Origin: Streptomyces sp. CB09001
GTDB taxonomy: Bacteria > Actinomycetota > Actinomycetes > Streptomycetales > Streptomycetaceae
Direction: 5' to 3'
DNA length: 64,000 bases
NCBI RefSeq assembly: GCF_003369795.1
Contig: NZ_CP026730.1
Location: 5,323,001-5,387,000 of the forward strand
Part shown: positions 1 through 7,879 of the stretch, one piece after another
Position numbering within the stretch: position 1 is the first letter of the stretch
Layout: each line of letters starts with the position of its first letter
Translations under genes and position numbers: made by a program
The notes under the pieces: model-generated
What the model was told of the DNA's origin: nothing
What the model saw: only the letters and a program-made list of their open reading frames with translations
Database searches by the model: none

Positions 1-189
1 ACCTTCACTGCTGCCGCCCGCGTCGGAGGCGTCTCGTACGGCACCGGCACCGGCCGCAGCAAGAAGGAGGCGGAGCAGCAGGCCGCGGAATCCGCGTGGC
101 GGTCCATCCGGGCCGCGGCGGACGAGCGTGCCAAGGCGACGGCCGACGCCGTCGACGTGGACCCCGACGAGGCGTCCGCCTCCGCCTGA
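1..189 (+). CDS. rnc: Ribonuclease III, C-terminal end (partial)
   Basis: Only the last 62 residues are in the window; the gene starts upstream. They form the second half of a double-stranded-RNA-binding domain: a beta strand, then the glycine-rich turn GTGTGRSKKEAEQ and the following helix that contacts the RNA minor groove. An acidic, alanine-rich tail of about 20 residues follows. RNase III cuts structured RNA and rRNA precursors; in Streptomyces the gene is known as absB and affects antibiotic production globally. The neighbour mutM supports the call, because rnc-mutM-smc is a standard actinobacterial order. The catalytic nuclease domain cannot be checked here. Confidence 0.9.
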   Translation, partial: TFTAAARVGGVSYGTGTGRSKKEAEQQAAESAWRSIRAAADERAKATADAVDVDPDEASASA

Positions 190-208
190 CCCGTCCACCG
201 CACGGTCC

Positions 209-240
209 GAATGCCCGCCCCTCCGCCGGGGCGGGCGTTC
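209..240 (+). terminator. Hairpin terminator between rnc and mutM
   Basis: A 13-bp stem (arms 209-221 and 228-240, one G-T wobble) closes a six-base loop directly after the rnc stop codon. There is no T-run, which is usual for Streptomyces terminators. Confidence 0.7.
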
Positions 241-277
241 GGCTCGGCACCAGTCCAGGCCCGCTCGAGGGGAAGCC

Positions 278-1138
278 ATGCCCGAGTTGCCCGAGGTAGA
301 GGTCGTACGGCGCGGCCTGGAGCGCTGGGTCGCACACCGGACCGTCGCCGACGCCGAGGTGCTGCACTCGCGCGCGGTACGCAGGCACCTCGCGGGCCCC
401 GACGACTTCGCCCATCGCCTCAAGGACCACCGCGTCGGCACACCCAGCCGCCGCGGCAAGTACCTGTGGCTGCCCCTGGAGGACACCGACCAGGCCGTCC
501 TCGCCCACCTCGGCATGAGCGGCCAGCTCCTGGTCCAGCCGCACGAGACACCCGCCGAGAAGCACCTGCGCATCCGGGTCCGCTTCGCCGACGCCCTCGG
601 CACCGAACTCCGCTTCGTCGACCAGCGCACCTTCGGCGGCCTCTCCCTGCACGAGACCACCCCCGACGGACTGCCCGACGTCATCGCGCACATCGCCCGC
701 GACCCGCTGGACCCGCTCTTCGACGACGAGGCGTTCCACCAGGCCCTGCGCCGCAAGCGCACCACGATCAAACGGGCCCTGCTCGACCAGTCCCTGATCA
801 GCGGCGTCGGCAACATCTACGCGGACGAGGCCCTCTGGCGCGCCCGCCTGCACTACGAACGCCCCACGGCGACCCTCACCCGCCCCCGCACCACCGAACT
901 GCTCGGCCACGTCCGGGACGTGATGAACGCCGCCCTCACCGTCGGCGGCACCAGCTTCGACAGCCTCTACGTCAACGTCAACGGCGAGTCCGGCTACTTC
1001 GACCGCTCGCTCGACGCCTACGGCCGCGAGGGCCTGCCCTGCCGCCGGTGCGCCACACCGATGCGCCGCCGGCCGTGGATGAACCGCTCCAGCTACTTCT
1101 GCCCGAAGTGCCAGCGCGCGCCGAAGGTCACGCCGTAG
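278..1138 (+). CDS. mutM: Formamidopyrimidine-DNA glycosylase (Fpg/MutM)
   Basis: This 286-residue protein removes oxidised purines such as 8-oxoguanine from DNA and nicks the abasic site. The start is the ATG that gives MPELPEVE: after Met removal Pro is the Schiff-base nucleophile and Glu3 is catalytic, so no other start is possible. The conserved lysine lies in RRGKYLWL, the helix-two-turn-helix contains SGVGNIYADEALWRA, and the C-terminus carries a four-cysteine zinc finger (CRRC, then FCPKC 16 residues later). Length is normal. A hairpin separates it from rnc, so it may have its own promoter. Its last 11 bases overlap the convergent HxlR gene. Confidence 0.97.
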   Translation: MPELPEVEVVRRGLERWVAHRTVADAEVLHSRAVRRHLAGPDDFAHRLKDHRVGTPSRRGKYLWLPLEDTDQAVLAHLGMSGQLLVQPHETPAEKHLRIRVRFADALGTELRFVDQRTFGGLSLHETTPDGLPDVIAHIARDPLDPLFDDEAFHQALRRKRTTIKRALLDQSLISGVGNIYADEALWRARLHYERPTATLTRPRTTELLGHVRDVMNAALTVGGTSFDSLYVNVNGESGYFDRSLDAYGREGLPCRRCATPMRRRPWMNRSSYFCPKCQRAPKVTP

Positions 1139-1532
1139 GCATCCGCTGCGCGTCGTACCGCTCGCGCGAGGCCAGCACGTCGTCCATCCGCCCCTCGACG
1201 CACTCGATGAGCGCGAGCAGCCGCCCGGCCACCTCGTGGCCCAGCGCCGTGAGTTCGTAGTCCACCCGGGGCGGGTTGGTCGGCTGGGCCTCGCGATGCA
1301 CCAGCCCGTCGCGCTCCAGCGCGTGCAGGGTCTGGGCCAGCATCTTCTCGCTGACACCGTCCACCCGGCGGCGCAGCTCGTTGAACCGGAAGGACCCCTT
1401 GTACAACGCGCCGAGCGTCAGCGCGCCCCAGCGCCCCGTGACGTGCTCCAGGGTGCCGCGCGAGGGACAGGCCCGGGAGAACACGTCGTACGGCAGATCC
1501 TGCTCCGCCGTGCGCTCCTGCGTGGTCGACAT
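1128..1532 (-). CDS. HxlR-family transcriptional regulator
   Basis: A 134-residue winged-helix regulator of the MarR/HxlR type. It contains the typical opening SRACPSRGTLEHVTGRWGAL and the recognition-helix region FNELRRRVDGVSEKMLAQTL, followed by the wing around LEREGLV-like residues and the family's PPRVDYELT strand. The start chosen is the ATG at 1532, preceded by GGAGG; an ATG seven codons upstream is also open but lacks a ribosome-binding site. HxlR proteins usually sense electrophiles or redox stress through the conserved N-terminal cysteine (Cys in SRACPS), which is present. It lies downstream of the CAP-domain gene on the same strand and overlaps mutM tail to tail. The target is unknown. 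Confidence 0.85.
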   Translation of the reverse strand: MSTTQERTAEQDLPYDVFSRACPSRGTLEHVTGRWGALTLGALYKGSFRFNELRRRVDGVSEKMLAQTLHALERDGLVHREAQPTNPPRVDYELTALGHEVAGRLLALIECVEGRMDDVLASRERYDAQRMPTA

Positions 1533-1626
1533 GCCTCCAGCGTACGTGAGCACAGCGCTGCGCCGCAGATTGCGCTGAGCGGGGCACAGCGCGGGAGCAC
1601 TGTCGGGGCAGCACTGCCCGGGGCGG

Positions 1627-2826
1627 TCAGTAGCCGAAGTCCTGTGTCCACCAGGGGCCGCCGGAGCCGAAGTGGACGCCGACCCCCAGGGTCTGGAAGT
1701 CGCAGTTCAGGATGTTGGCCCGGTGGTCGGGGCTGTTCATCCAGGCGTCCATCACGGCCTGGGCGCCGGCCTGGCCGCGGGCTATGTTCTCGCCCCCGAG
1801 GCCGGATATGCCCGCTGCCGACGCCCGGTCCCAGGGGGTGGCGCCGCTGGGGTCGGTGTGGTCGAAGAAGCCCTGGGTCGCCATGGCGTGGCTGAAGTCC
1901 TCGGCCAGCTCACGCAGGGCGCTGTTCGCGGCCACCGGGCTGCAGCCGACCTTGGCCCGTTCGTCGTTGACCAGCTTGAGCACCTGCGCCTGGGCGACGG
2001 CCTCCTGGGAGACGGCGGCGGGCGCGCTGGGCTTCGCGGGATCCTTGGCGGCCGGGTGCGAGGGCGTGGGCCTCGGCTTGGCGCTCGGAGGTGTCTTCTG
2101 CTCCTCGGTCCTCGACGGTGTCCCGGCCGGGGCGGCGGGCTTCGAGGCCGGTGGCGAGGTGGAGGGGGCGGCCGAGGACCGCGAGGGGGAGGAGGTGTCC
2201 TCCTTGCCCTCCTTCGCGGAGGACTTTCCGGCAGAGGAGTCCTCGGAGGGGGAGGACGGGGCGGACGACGAGGAGCGGTCGGTGCCGCGGCTCGTGGCCG
2301 CGTCGCCGCCCCGGCCGGTGTCCGCGCTGCCCGAGGTGCCGCCCAGCTGGGACGGGCTGTTGGTCGGGGCGTCCTGGGCCTGCACCCGGTCGCCCCCGCT
2401 GTTGCTGTCGCCCATCCGGTAGTTGTCGAGGCCGGGCACCACGCCCGTGGCCACCGCCACCGTGCCGATGGCGACCGCGGCGGACACGCCGAGCAGGCCG
2501 GTGCGGACCGGAGTGGCCGCCTTCTTGCGGCGGCGACGACGTCCTCCGCCGGGCTGCGGGCCGCCCGCGGGCGTGTACCCGTCGCGGGGGAAGGCGACGG
2601 TGCGGCCCGCCCGCGGGCCCTCGCCGTCCGGGTCGTCGGCGAAGAGGTAGGCGTCGCTCTTGGCGCGGACCTCTGCGTACGCCTCGGGGTTCAGGTAAGG
2701 AGCGATGCCCATCGTGGGGGCCTCGCCCGCGTCCGGAGCGAGCGGATCGCGGCGCCCTCCCGCCGTACCGTCCGGCTGGTGGCCCTCCGCGGCGCGGCCG
2801 GCGGCGGAGCGTCGGTGGCGTCCCAT
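1627..2826 (-). CDS. Membrane-anchored CAP (SCP/PR1) domain protein
   Basis: A 399-residue exported protein. The start MGRHRRSA has GAGGAAGG upstream. Residues 1-100 are cytoplasmic, including a poly-Arg/Lys stretch; about 105-128 form one transmembrane anchor (TGLLGVSAAVAIGTVAVA); about 130-270 are a Ser/Pro/Thr/Lys-rich linker that probably spans the cell wall. The last 125 residues are a CAP domain: VNDERAKVGCSPV, the sheltering helix with FSHAMATQGFFDH, GENIARGQ and the terminal WWTQDFGY. The CAP cavity histidines and Glu are present. CAP proteins of this type are common in actinobacteria; the function is not known. The long linker drives the strong codon bias on the opposite strand. Confidence 0.85.
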   Translation of the reverse strand: MGRHRRSAAGRAAEGHQPDGTAGGRRDPLAPDAGEAPTMGIAPYLNPEAYAEVRAKSDAYLFADDPDGEGPRAGRTVAFPRDGYTPAGGPQPGGGRRRRRKKAATPVRTGLLGVSAAVAIGTVAVATGVVPGLDNYRMGDSNSGGDRVQAQDAPTNSPSQLGGTSGSADTGRGGDAATSRGTDRSSSSAPSSPSEDSSAGKSSAKEGKEDTSSPSRSSAAPSTSPPASKPAAPAGTPSRTEEQKTPPSAKPRPTPSHPAAKDPAKPSAPAAVSQEAVAQAQVLKLVNDERAKVGCSPVAANSALRELAEDFSHAMATQGFFDHTDPSGATPWDRASAAGISGLGGENIARGQAGAQAVMDAWMNSPDHRANILNCDFQTLGVGVHFGSGGPWWTQDFGY

Positions 2827-3009
2827 GTCCTGGCCTTCCTCGTCCTCGTCCTCGCGCTGGGCGTGCCCTCGCGGTCGACTGTGCTCACGATCAACACGGA
2901 ACTCACACGATCGAGTGAGTTTCAAGTGAGATTCACTGGGTCGGGACGGTACCGCATGGCGCCAGGGGGTGAAGTGTCCCGCGAGACATTGACTGGTTAG
3001 GTTGCAGTC

Positions 3010-3291
3010 ATGAGCGAGGATGTACGGCTGGTCGCGTGGGTGCGCGGACGGGTCCAGGGCGTGGGATTCCGCTGGTTCACGCGGGCCAGGGCCCTGGAAC
3101 TCGGCGGGATGAGTGGCTTTGCTCTCAATTTGGGCGACGGTCGCGTGCAGGTCGTCGCGGAGGGCCCGCGCGAGCGCTGCGAGGGACTGCTCGAATGGCT
3201 GCGCGGTGACGACACGCCCGGACGCGTGGACGGAGTCACCGAGATCTGGGACACACCCCGCGGTGGGTACGACGGCTTCGCCATCCGCTGA
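3010..3291 (+). CDS. acyP: Acylphosphatase
   Basis: A 93-residue, single-domain enzyme that hydrolyses carboxyl-phosphate bonds. The substrate-binding loop GRVQGVGFRWFT carries the catalytic Arg, and the catalytic Asn lies in ALNLGDGRVQVV; both are intact. Length is typical of the family. It lies divergently from the CAP-domain gene, with 183 bp between the start codons, and upstream of smc, where an acylphosphatase gene is commonly found in actinobacteria. The physiological substrate in Streptomyces is not established. Confidence 0.93.
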   Translation: MSEDVRLVAWVRGRVQGVGFRWFTRARALELGGMSGFALNLGDGRVQVVAEGPRERCEGLLEWLRGDDTPGRVDGVTEIWDTPRGGYDGFAIR

Positions 3292-3667
3292 CGGCCCTCC
3301 CCGCGAGGGGCGGCGGGCGCGGGAGGCGACCTCCCCGCAGGGTGGCCTGGGCGAAAACGGGCAGGTGGTTGCCAAGGGTGGTCGCTCGTGGGAGGCTCCG
3401 CACGCGAAATGATCGCCACGCCCCGAGGGCCCGCAGGAGTCGCAGCGTCGCCGCTCACCGGCCGCATGCCCCCGGGCGCCCGCCAATACGGGGCGTGATC
3501 GTGTTGACCGTCAAACTTTTTGGTGAGACGCTGAAAGCCCCGCGCACCTTAGCTGTTTGGCATGGTTGAACGGCAGTAAAAACTCCAAAGTGCCAAGCAC
3601 CGCGGGTGCGATTCCCTCACGACCCACACCGCTTCGGTCGGTCACTCATTGTGGAGGACCATCCATC
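3292..3667. other. Gene-free gap with AT-rich promoter-like stretch
   Basis: No gene is supported here. The first 100 bases are G/C-rich with a short CCCC-GCGA-GGGG hairpin after the acylphosphatase stop. From about 3500 the base composition becomes markedly more AT-rich, with TTGACC at 3504-3509 and runs of A and T up to about 3600. This probably holds the promoter and leader of the next small gene, but I cannot assign a convincing -10 box. Confidence 0.4.
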
Positions 3668-3880
3668 ATGGCAAAGGCGCTTCTCGGTTACGTCGGCGGC
3701 TCCGACCCTCGACTCCTCGCCGAGATGCGACGGCTCCAGCAGCGCGTCCAGGACCTGGAATCCGAGCTCGGACGAATCCAGGCGGAGAACGACGCGCTTG
3801 CGGCTGCCGCTTCTCACGACAGGATCATGGAGAGCATGGAGAGCGTTGACGCACACCAGGCGGAGCCTGCGCTCACCTGA
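3668..3880 (+). CDS. Small conserved coiled-coil protein
   Basis: A 70-residue acidic protein that starts MAKALLGYVGG behind GTGGAGG. After a short globular N-terminus with the motif SDPRLLAEMRRLQQRV, residues 20-50 form a heptad pattern (LQQRVQDLESELGRIQAEN) typical of a short coiled coil. I recognise it as a conserved actinobacterial protein of unknown function. It has its own promoter-like leader and is closed by a strong terminator, so it is a monocistronic gene. It may be an adaptor or scaffolding peptide, but no function is known to me. Confidence 0.8.
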   Translation: MAKALLGYVGGSDPRLLAEMRRLQQRVQDLESELGRIQAENDALAAAASHDRIMESMESVDAHQAEPALT

Positions 3881-3953
3881 TCACTGCATCGCTCCACCAC
3901 GGCACGGTAGTGGTCGGGCCCGCCCGTACCACCGCTCAGGTGCCAGAGTCTGC

Positions 3954-3984
3954 AAGGGACGCTTCGGCGTCCCTTCTTTCTTTC
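3954..3984 (+). terminator. Intrinsic terminator with U-run
   Basis: A perfect 9-bp stem (3954-3962 with 3967-3975) closed by the stable TTCG tetraloop and followed by CTTTCTTT. It is the most classical rho-independent terminator in the window and ends the small coiled-coil gene before smc. Confidence 0.92.
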
Positions 3985-4131
3985 CCGCCCCCCGTCTCGC
4001 CCGCCGTGTCCGTCCCCGCGCAACCTTTCACCCTCTTCAACGTCTGATGTGCCCTGCACGTTCACCGGTGAAACCGCGTCGGTTCACCGGTTCGTGGAGT
4101 GAGACAGACCCGAAAGGTAGAGTCCGACGGC

Positions 4132-7100
4132 GTGCACCTGAAGGCCCTGACCCTCCGCGGGTTCAAGTCGTTCGCCTCGGCGACCACGCTCCGGTTCGAG
4201 CCCGGCATCACCTGTGTCGTCGGCCCGAACGGCTCGGGCAAGTCCAACGTCGTCGACGCGCTCAGCTGGGTCATGGGCGAACAGGGCGCCAAGTCGCTGC
4301 GCGGCGGCAAGATGGAGGACGTCATCTTCGCCGGCACCACCGGCCGCCCGCCGCTCGGCCGGGCCGAGGTGTCGCTGACCATCGACAACTCCGACGGGGC
4401 CCTGCCCATCGAGTACGCCGAGGTCACCATCACGCGGATCATGTTCCGCAACGGCGGCAGCGAGTACCAGATCAACGGCGACACCTGCCGCCTCCTCGAC
4501 ATCCAGGAACTCCTCTCCGACTCCGGCATTGGCCGCGAGATGCACGTCATCGTCGGCCAGGGCCAGCTCGACTCCGTCCTGCACGCCGACCCGATGGGAC
4601 GCCGGGCCTTCATCGAGGAGGCCGCCGGCGTCCTCAAGCACCGCAAGCGCAAGGAGAAGGCGCTCAGGAAGCTGGACGCGATGCAGGCCAACCTCGCGCG
4701 CGTGCAGGACCTCACCGACGAGCTGCGGCGCCAGCTCAAACCCCTCGGCCGCCAGGCAGCCGTCGCCCGCCGGGCCGCCGTCATCCAGGCCGACCTCCGG
4801 GACGCCCGGCTCCGGCTCCTCGCCGACGACCTCGTACGGATGCGCGAGGCACTCCAGGCCGAGATCGCCGACGAGGCCGCCCTCAAGGAACGCAAGGAGA
4901 GCGCCGAACAGGAGCTGGGCAGGGCGCTGCGCCGCGAGGCGGACCTGGAGGACGAGGTGCGCCGGCTCACCCCGCGCCTCCAGCGCGCCCAGCAGACCTG
5001 GTACGAGCTGTCCCAGCTCGCCGAACGGGTGCGCGGCACGATCTCGCTGGCCGACGCGCGCGTGAAGAGCGCCACCTCCGCACCGCCCGAGGAGCGCCTC
5101 GGCCGCGACCCGGAGGAACTGGAGCGCGAGGCCGCCCGCGTCCGCGAGCAGGAGGCCGAACTGGCAGCGGCCCTGGAGGCGGCCGAACACGCCCTGGAGG
5201 ACACGGCCGCCCACCGCGCCGACCTCGAACGCGAACTGGCCATGGAGGAACGCCGCCTCAAGGACGTCGCCCGCGCCATCGCCGACCGCCGCGAGAACCT
5301 CGCCCGGCTCGGCGGCCAGGTCGGCGCCGCCCGGTCCCGCGCCGCCGCCGCCCAGGCCGAGATCGAGCGGCTGGCCCATGCACGGGACGAGTCCGGGGAA
5401 CGCGCGGCCGCGGCGCAGGAGGAGTACGAGTCACTCCAGGCCGAGGTCGACGGGCTCGACGCCGGCGACCAGGAACTCGCCGAGCGGCACGACGCCGCCA
5501 GGCGGGCACTGACCGGGGCGGAGGCCGCGCTGAGCGCCGCGCGTGAGGCGGCCACCGCGGCGGAACGCGAGCGCGCCGCCACGCAGGCCCGGCACGAGGC
5601 ACTCGCCCTCGGCCTGCGCCGCAAGGACGGCACCGGAGCGCTGCTCGCCGCCAAGGACCGCCTCACCGGGCTGCTCGGCCCCGCCGCCGGACTCCTCACC
5701 GTGACGCCGGGCCACGAGGCCGCCCTGGCCACCGCCTTCGGCGCCGCCGCCGACGCCCTCGCCGTGACCTCCCCGGCGGCCGCCGCCGACGCCATCCGCC
5801 TGCTGCGCAAGCAGGACGCGGGCCGGGCGGCCCTGCTGCTCGCCGGCGGCCCCGACGACGTACCCCACGAGCCGCGCGGCGACGGACCGCCGCACGCCGC
5901 CGACCTGGTGCACGGACCCGCCGACCTGATGCCCGCCGTACGGCGGCTGCTGCGCGGGATCGTCGTCGTCGCCACCCTGGAGGACGCCGAGGACCTCGTC
6001 TACGCCCGCCCCGGGCTGACCGCCGTCACCGCCGAGGGGGACCTGCTGGGCGCCCACTTCGCCCAGGGCGGTTCCGCCGGAGCGCCCAGCCTCCTGGAGG
6101 TGCAGGCGTCCGTGGACCAGGCCGCCGCCGAGCTGGCGGAGCTGGGCGTGCGCTGCGAGGAGCTGGCCGGGGCGCAGGACGCGACCGCCGCACGGCGCCG
6201 GGAGTGCGCCGCGCTCGTCGAGGAGCTGGGGGAGCGGCGCCGGGCCGCCGACCGGGAGAAGTCGTCCGTCGCCCAGCAGCTGGGCCGGCTCGCGGGCCAG
6301 GCGCGCGGTGCCGCCGGGGAGGCGGAACGGTCCGCCGCCGCTGCCGCCCGGGCACAGGAGGCGCTGGACAAGGCGCTCATGGAGGTCGAGGAACTGGCCG
6401 AGCGGCTCGCCGTCGCCGAGGAAATGCCGACGGAGGAGGAGCCCGACACCGGAGCCCGCGACCGGCTCGCCGCCGACGGTGCCAACGCCCGCCAGACCGA
6501 GATGGAGGCCCGCCTCCAGGTCCGTACGCACGAGGAGCGGGTCAAGGGACTGGCCGGACGGGCCGACTCCCTGGACCGGGCCGCCCGCGCCGAACGCGAG
6601 GCACGCGCGCGTGCCGAGCAGCGGCGGGCCAGGCTGCGGCACGAGGCGGCCGTCGCCGAGGCGGTCGCCGCCGGCGCCCGGCAGTTGCTCGCCCACGTCG
6701 AGGTCTCGCTGACCCGCGCCGACGAGGAGCGCACCCTCGCCGAGGCGGCCAAGGCCCGGCGCGAGCAGGAACTGACCGCCGCGCGCACCGCCGGGCGCGA
6801 CCTCAAGGCGGAGCTGGACAAGTTGACGGATTCAGTTCACCGGGGCGAGGTACTCGGCGCCGAGAAACGGCTGCGCATCGAGCAGCTGGAGACCAAGGCG
6901 CTGGAGGAACTCGGTGTGGAACCGGCGGGGCTCGCGGCCGAGTACGGCCCCCATCAAGAGGTGCCGCCCTCGCCCCCCGCCGAGGGCGAGGAGCTCCCCG
7001 CCGACCCGGAGCACCCGCGCAACCGCCCCCGCCCCTTCGTCCGCGCCGAGCAGGAGAAGCGGCTGAAGGCCGCCGAGCGCGCCTACCAGCAGCTCGGGAA

Positions 7101-7692
7101 GGTCAACCCGCTGGCGCTGGAGGAGTTCGCGGCGCTGGAGGAACGGCACCAGTTCCTCAGCGAGCAGCTGGAGGACCTGAAGAAGACCCGCGCCGACCTG
7201 CTCCAGGTCGTCAAGGAGGTCGACGAGCGCGTCGAGCAGGTCTTCACCGAGGCCTTCCGGGACACCGCCCGGGAGTTCGAGGGCGTCTTCAGCCGGCTGT
7301 TCCCGGGCGGTGAGGGGCGGCTGATCCTGACCGACCCCGACAACATGCTCACCACCGGCGTGGACGTCGAGGCCCGGCCCCCGGGCAAGAAGGTCAAGCG
7401 GCTGTCGCTGCTCTCCGGCGGGGAGCGCTCGCTGACCGCGGTGGCGATGCTGGTGTCGATCTTCAAGGCCCGGCCGAGCCCGTTCTACGTGATGGACGAG
7501 GTCGAGGCCGCGCTCGACGACACCAACCTGCAGCGGCTGATCCGGATCATGCAGGAGCTGCAGGAGGCCTCGCAGCTGATCGTCATCACGCACCAGAAGC
7601 GCACGATGGAGGTCGCCGACGCGCTCTACGGCGTGTCCATGCAGGGTGACGGTGTGTCGAAGGTCATCAGTCAGCGACTGCGTCAGTCCTGA
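4132..7692 (+). CDS. smc: Chromosome segregation/condensation ATPase Smc
   Basis: Smc (1186 residues) compacts and aligns sister chromosomes with ScpA and ScpB; in Streptomyces this matters when aerial hyphae divide into spores. The Walker A motif GPNGSGKSN is at about residue 31. Long coiled coils (about 170-500 and 650-1020) flank a hinge at about 500-630, with the glycine-rich conserved core near GAAADALAVTSP. The C-terminal head has the signature LLSGGERSLTA at about 1094, Walker B FYVMDEVEAALDD and the H-loop VITHQKRTM. The start is the GTG giving MHLKALTLRGFKSFA; the open frame extends 11 codons upstream but the family begins here. Length matches the usual size. Confidence 0.97.
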   Translation: MHLKALTLRGFKSFASATTLRFEPGITCVVGPNGSGKSNVVDALSWVMGEQGAKSLRGGKMEDVIFAGTTGRPPLGRAEVSLTIDNSDGALPIEYAEVTITRIMFRNGGSEYQINGDTCRLLDIQELLSDSGIGREMHVIVGQGQLDSVLHADPMGRRAFIEEAAGVLKHRKRKEKALRKLDAMQANLARVQDLTDELRRQLKPLGRQAAVARRAAVIQADLRDARLRLLADDLVRMREALQAEIADEAALKERKESAEQELGRALRREADLEDEVRRLTPRLQRAQQTWYELSQLAERVRGTISLADARVKSATSAPPEERLGRDPEELEREAARVREQEAELAAALEAAEHALEDTAAHRADLERELAMEERRLKDVARAIADRRENLARLGGQVGAARSRAAAAQAEIERLAHARDESGERAAAAQEEYESLQAEVDGLDAGDQELAERHDAARRALTGAEAALSAAREAATAAERERAATQARHEALALGLRRKDGTGALLAAKDRLTGLLGPAAGLLTVTPGHEAALATAFGAAADALAVTSPAAAADAIRLLRKQDAGRAALLLAGGPDDVPHEPRGDGPPHAADLVHGPADLMPAVRRLLRGIVVVATLEDAEDLVYARPGLTAVTAEGDLLGAHFAQGGSAGAPSLLEVQASVDQAAAELAELGVRCEELAGAQDATAARRRECAALVEELGERRRAADREKSSVAQQLGRLAGQARGAAGEAERSAAAAARAQEALDKALMEVEELAERLAVAEEMPTEEEPDTGARDRLAADGANARQTEMEARLQVRTHEERVKGLAGRADSLDRAARAEREARARAEQRRARLRHEAAVAEAVAAGARQLLAHVEVSLTRADEERTLAEAAKARREQELTAARTAGRDLKAELDKLTDSVHRGEVLGAEKRLRIEQLETKALEELGVEPAGLAAEYGPHQEVPPSPPAEGEELPADPEHPRNRPRPFVRAEQEKRLKAAERAYQQLGKVNPLALEEFAALEERHQFLSEQLEDLKKTRADLLQVVKEVDERVEQVFTEAFRDTAREFEGVFSRLFPGGEGRLILTDPDNMLTTGVDVEARPPGKKVKRLSLLSGGERSLTAVAMLVSIFKARPSPFYVMDEVEAALDDTNLQRLIRIMQELQEASQLIVITHQKRTMEVADALYGVSMQGDGVSKVISQRLRQS

Positions 7693-7701
7693 TCACCTGT
7701 T

Positions 7702-7788
7702 CTTCAAGACTTGAACACATAACCCTTCGGTTTCCCCCAAAGTCACAGCTTTCCCGCTCTTGACTTCGACACTTGAAGACATAGTCTC
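7702..7788 (+). promoter_or_regulatory. glcP promoter with repeated operator-like element
   Basis: The smc-glcP gap is unusually AT-rich. ACTTGAAnACATA occurs twice as a direct repeat (7709-7722 and 7771-7784), 62 bp apart, about six helical turns. Each copy is preceded by an inverted half-site, CTTCAAG at 7702 and CTTC at 7764, giving imperfect palindromes. A promoter fits over the second copy: TTGACT at 7760-7765, a 16-bp spacer and TAGTCT at 7782-7787. The arrangement suggests a repressor or activator binding at two sites, with the second overlapping the promoter. Confidence 0.55.
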
Positions 7789-7879
7789 TGCAACGTTGCT
7801 TTTACCTTCAGGTTCCTTCGTCGGCGCCTCGAAGGGTGAACCACCCCGGCAGCGTTGCCGGTAGCCCGAGGAGTTTCAC

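Noticed and set aside
3500..3667. A specific promoter for the coiled-coil gene using TTGACC at 3504
   Set aside because: No -10 box at 16-18 bp; only the AT-rich character is reported.
4062..5975. Very long Ser/Ala/Arg-rich frame opposite smc
   Set aside because: A mirror frame of the smc coiled-coil codons; no start context and no homology that I recognise.
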